Source: Arthrobacter sp. H35-D1
GTDB taxonomy: Bacteria; Actinomycetota; Actinomycetes; Actinomycetales; Micrococcaceae
DNA length: 64,000 nucleotides
Assembly (NCBI RefSeq): GCF_030063185.1
Contig: NZ_JASISP010000009.1
Span: 64,006 to 128,005 of the forward strand
Direction of reading: 5' to 3'
Part shown: in pieces, positions 63,894 through 64,000 of the stretch
Layout: each line of letters begins with the position of its first letter
How positions within the stretch are numbered: the first letter of the stretch is position 1
Notes under the pieces: generated by a model
Told to the model about the DNA's origin: nothing
What the model saw: the letters and a program-made list of their open reading frames with translations, nothing else
The model's database searches: none
Made by a program: the position numbers and the translations under genes

Positions 63894-64000
63894 TTAGCTG
63901 ATATTTAGGCCGGCGAGTTTGAGGGCGCGGTGTGGGTAGTTGCGGGCTCCGCGGGTGGCTTTGGCAAGGTTCGTTTCGCCTTCCAGACGCAGAATCGTGA
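63894..64000 (-). CDS. Transposase C-terminal end (IS5/IS1182-like), runs off the window
   Basis: The last 35 codons of a minus-strand gene reading EGETNLAKATRGARNYPHRA, then LKLAGLNIS and stop. The NLAKATR..RNY segment is typical of IS5/IS1182-type transposase ends. The bases GGGCCTCTGCAAAG just after the gene (63877-63890) probably belong to the terminal inverted repeat of that element. Partial at the window edge. Confidence 0.55.
   Translation of the reverse strand, partial: TILRLEGETNLAKATRGARNYPHRALKLAGLNIS

Overview
The window comes from a high-GC actinobacterium, most likely an Arthrobacter-like member of the Micrococcaceae. The grounds are a fused oleBC gene in an oleABCD-type olefin cluster and the typical actinobacterial block thiL-DAK2-recG-rsmD / coaD / DUF177-rpmF-rnc-mutM. 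That core block, all on the minus strand, is split between coaD (ends 10437) and rsmD (starts 36413) by about 26 kb of accessory genes.

Layout: 0-4.1 kb, olefin genes oleA (partial), oleBC, oleD. 4.3-10.4 kb, an AbiEi/DUF559-like gene and core genes mutM, rnc, rpmF, DUF177, a secreted S1C protease and coaD. 10.5-15 kb, SDR, aminotransferase, spermidine-synthase-like protein and (partly decayed) lipoproteins. 15.4-24.9 kb, a minus-strand envelope cluster: DprE2-like and DprE1-like enzymes, UbiA-type phosphoribosyltransferase, NAGPA-type glycosidase, LGFP-SGNH hydrolase, MprF-like protein and PAP2 phosphatase. 25-34.3 kb, a two-component system, a small secreted protein, a membrane-anchored esterase, an ABC exporter with lipoprotein, DedA and a PepSY protein. 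34.5-44 kb, an oxidoreductase/isochorismatase pair, rsmD-recG-DAK2-thiL, a decayed gene and an AI-2E family protein. 44.2-52.7 kb, hutU, nhaA, a GH79-like glycosidase, YdcF-like protein, wecB and a LicC-like nucleotidyltransferase. 53-64 kb, an insertion-sequence graveyard (IS110, intact IS21, IS30, ISL3, a second IS21) around one GT-D glycosyltransferase. The second IS21 is split by a RIT element: three overlapping tyrosine recombinase genes between perfect 109-bp inverted repeats.

The strongest new signal is a shared promoter pattern: CTCAG-N6-CTCAG, then exactly 11 bases, then a NANNNT -10-like hexamer. It lies upstream of PAP2-mprF, the response regulator, the small secreted protein, the ABC operon, dedA, and (with N5) the PepSY gene. 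A seventh copy, at 19915-19947, faces no gene. I infer that this is the operator of the two-component system encoded in the same block, defining a membrane/envelope-defence regulon. UbiA, PAP2, DprE1 and DprE2 together would complete a route to decaprenyl-phosphoryl-arabinose, unexpected in a lineage without a mycolyl-arabinogalactan wall. No tRNA, rRNA or CRISPR array was recognised. All assignments come from reading the sequence; no database search was run.
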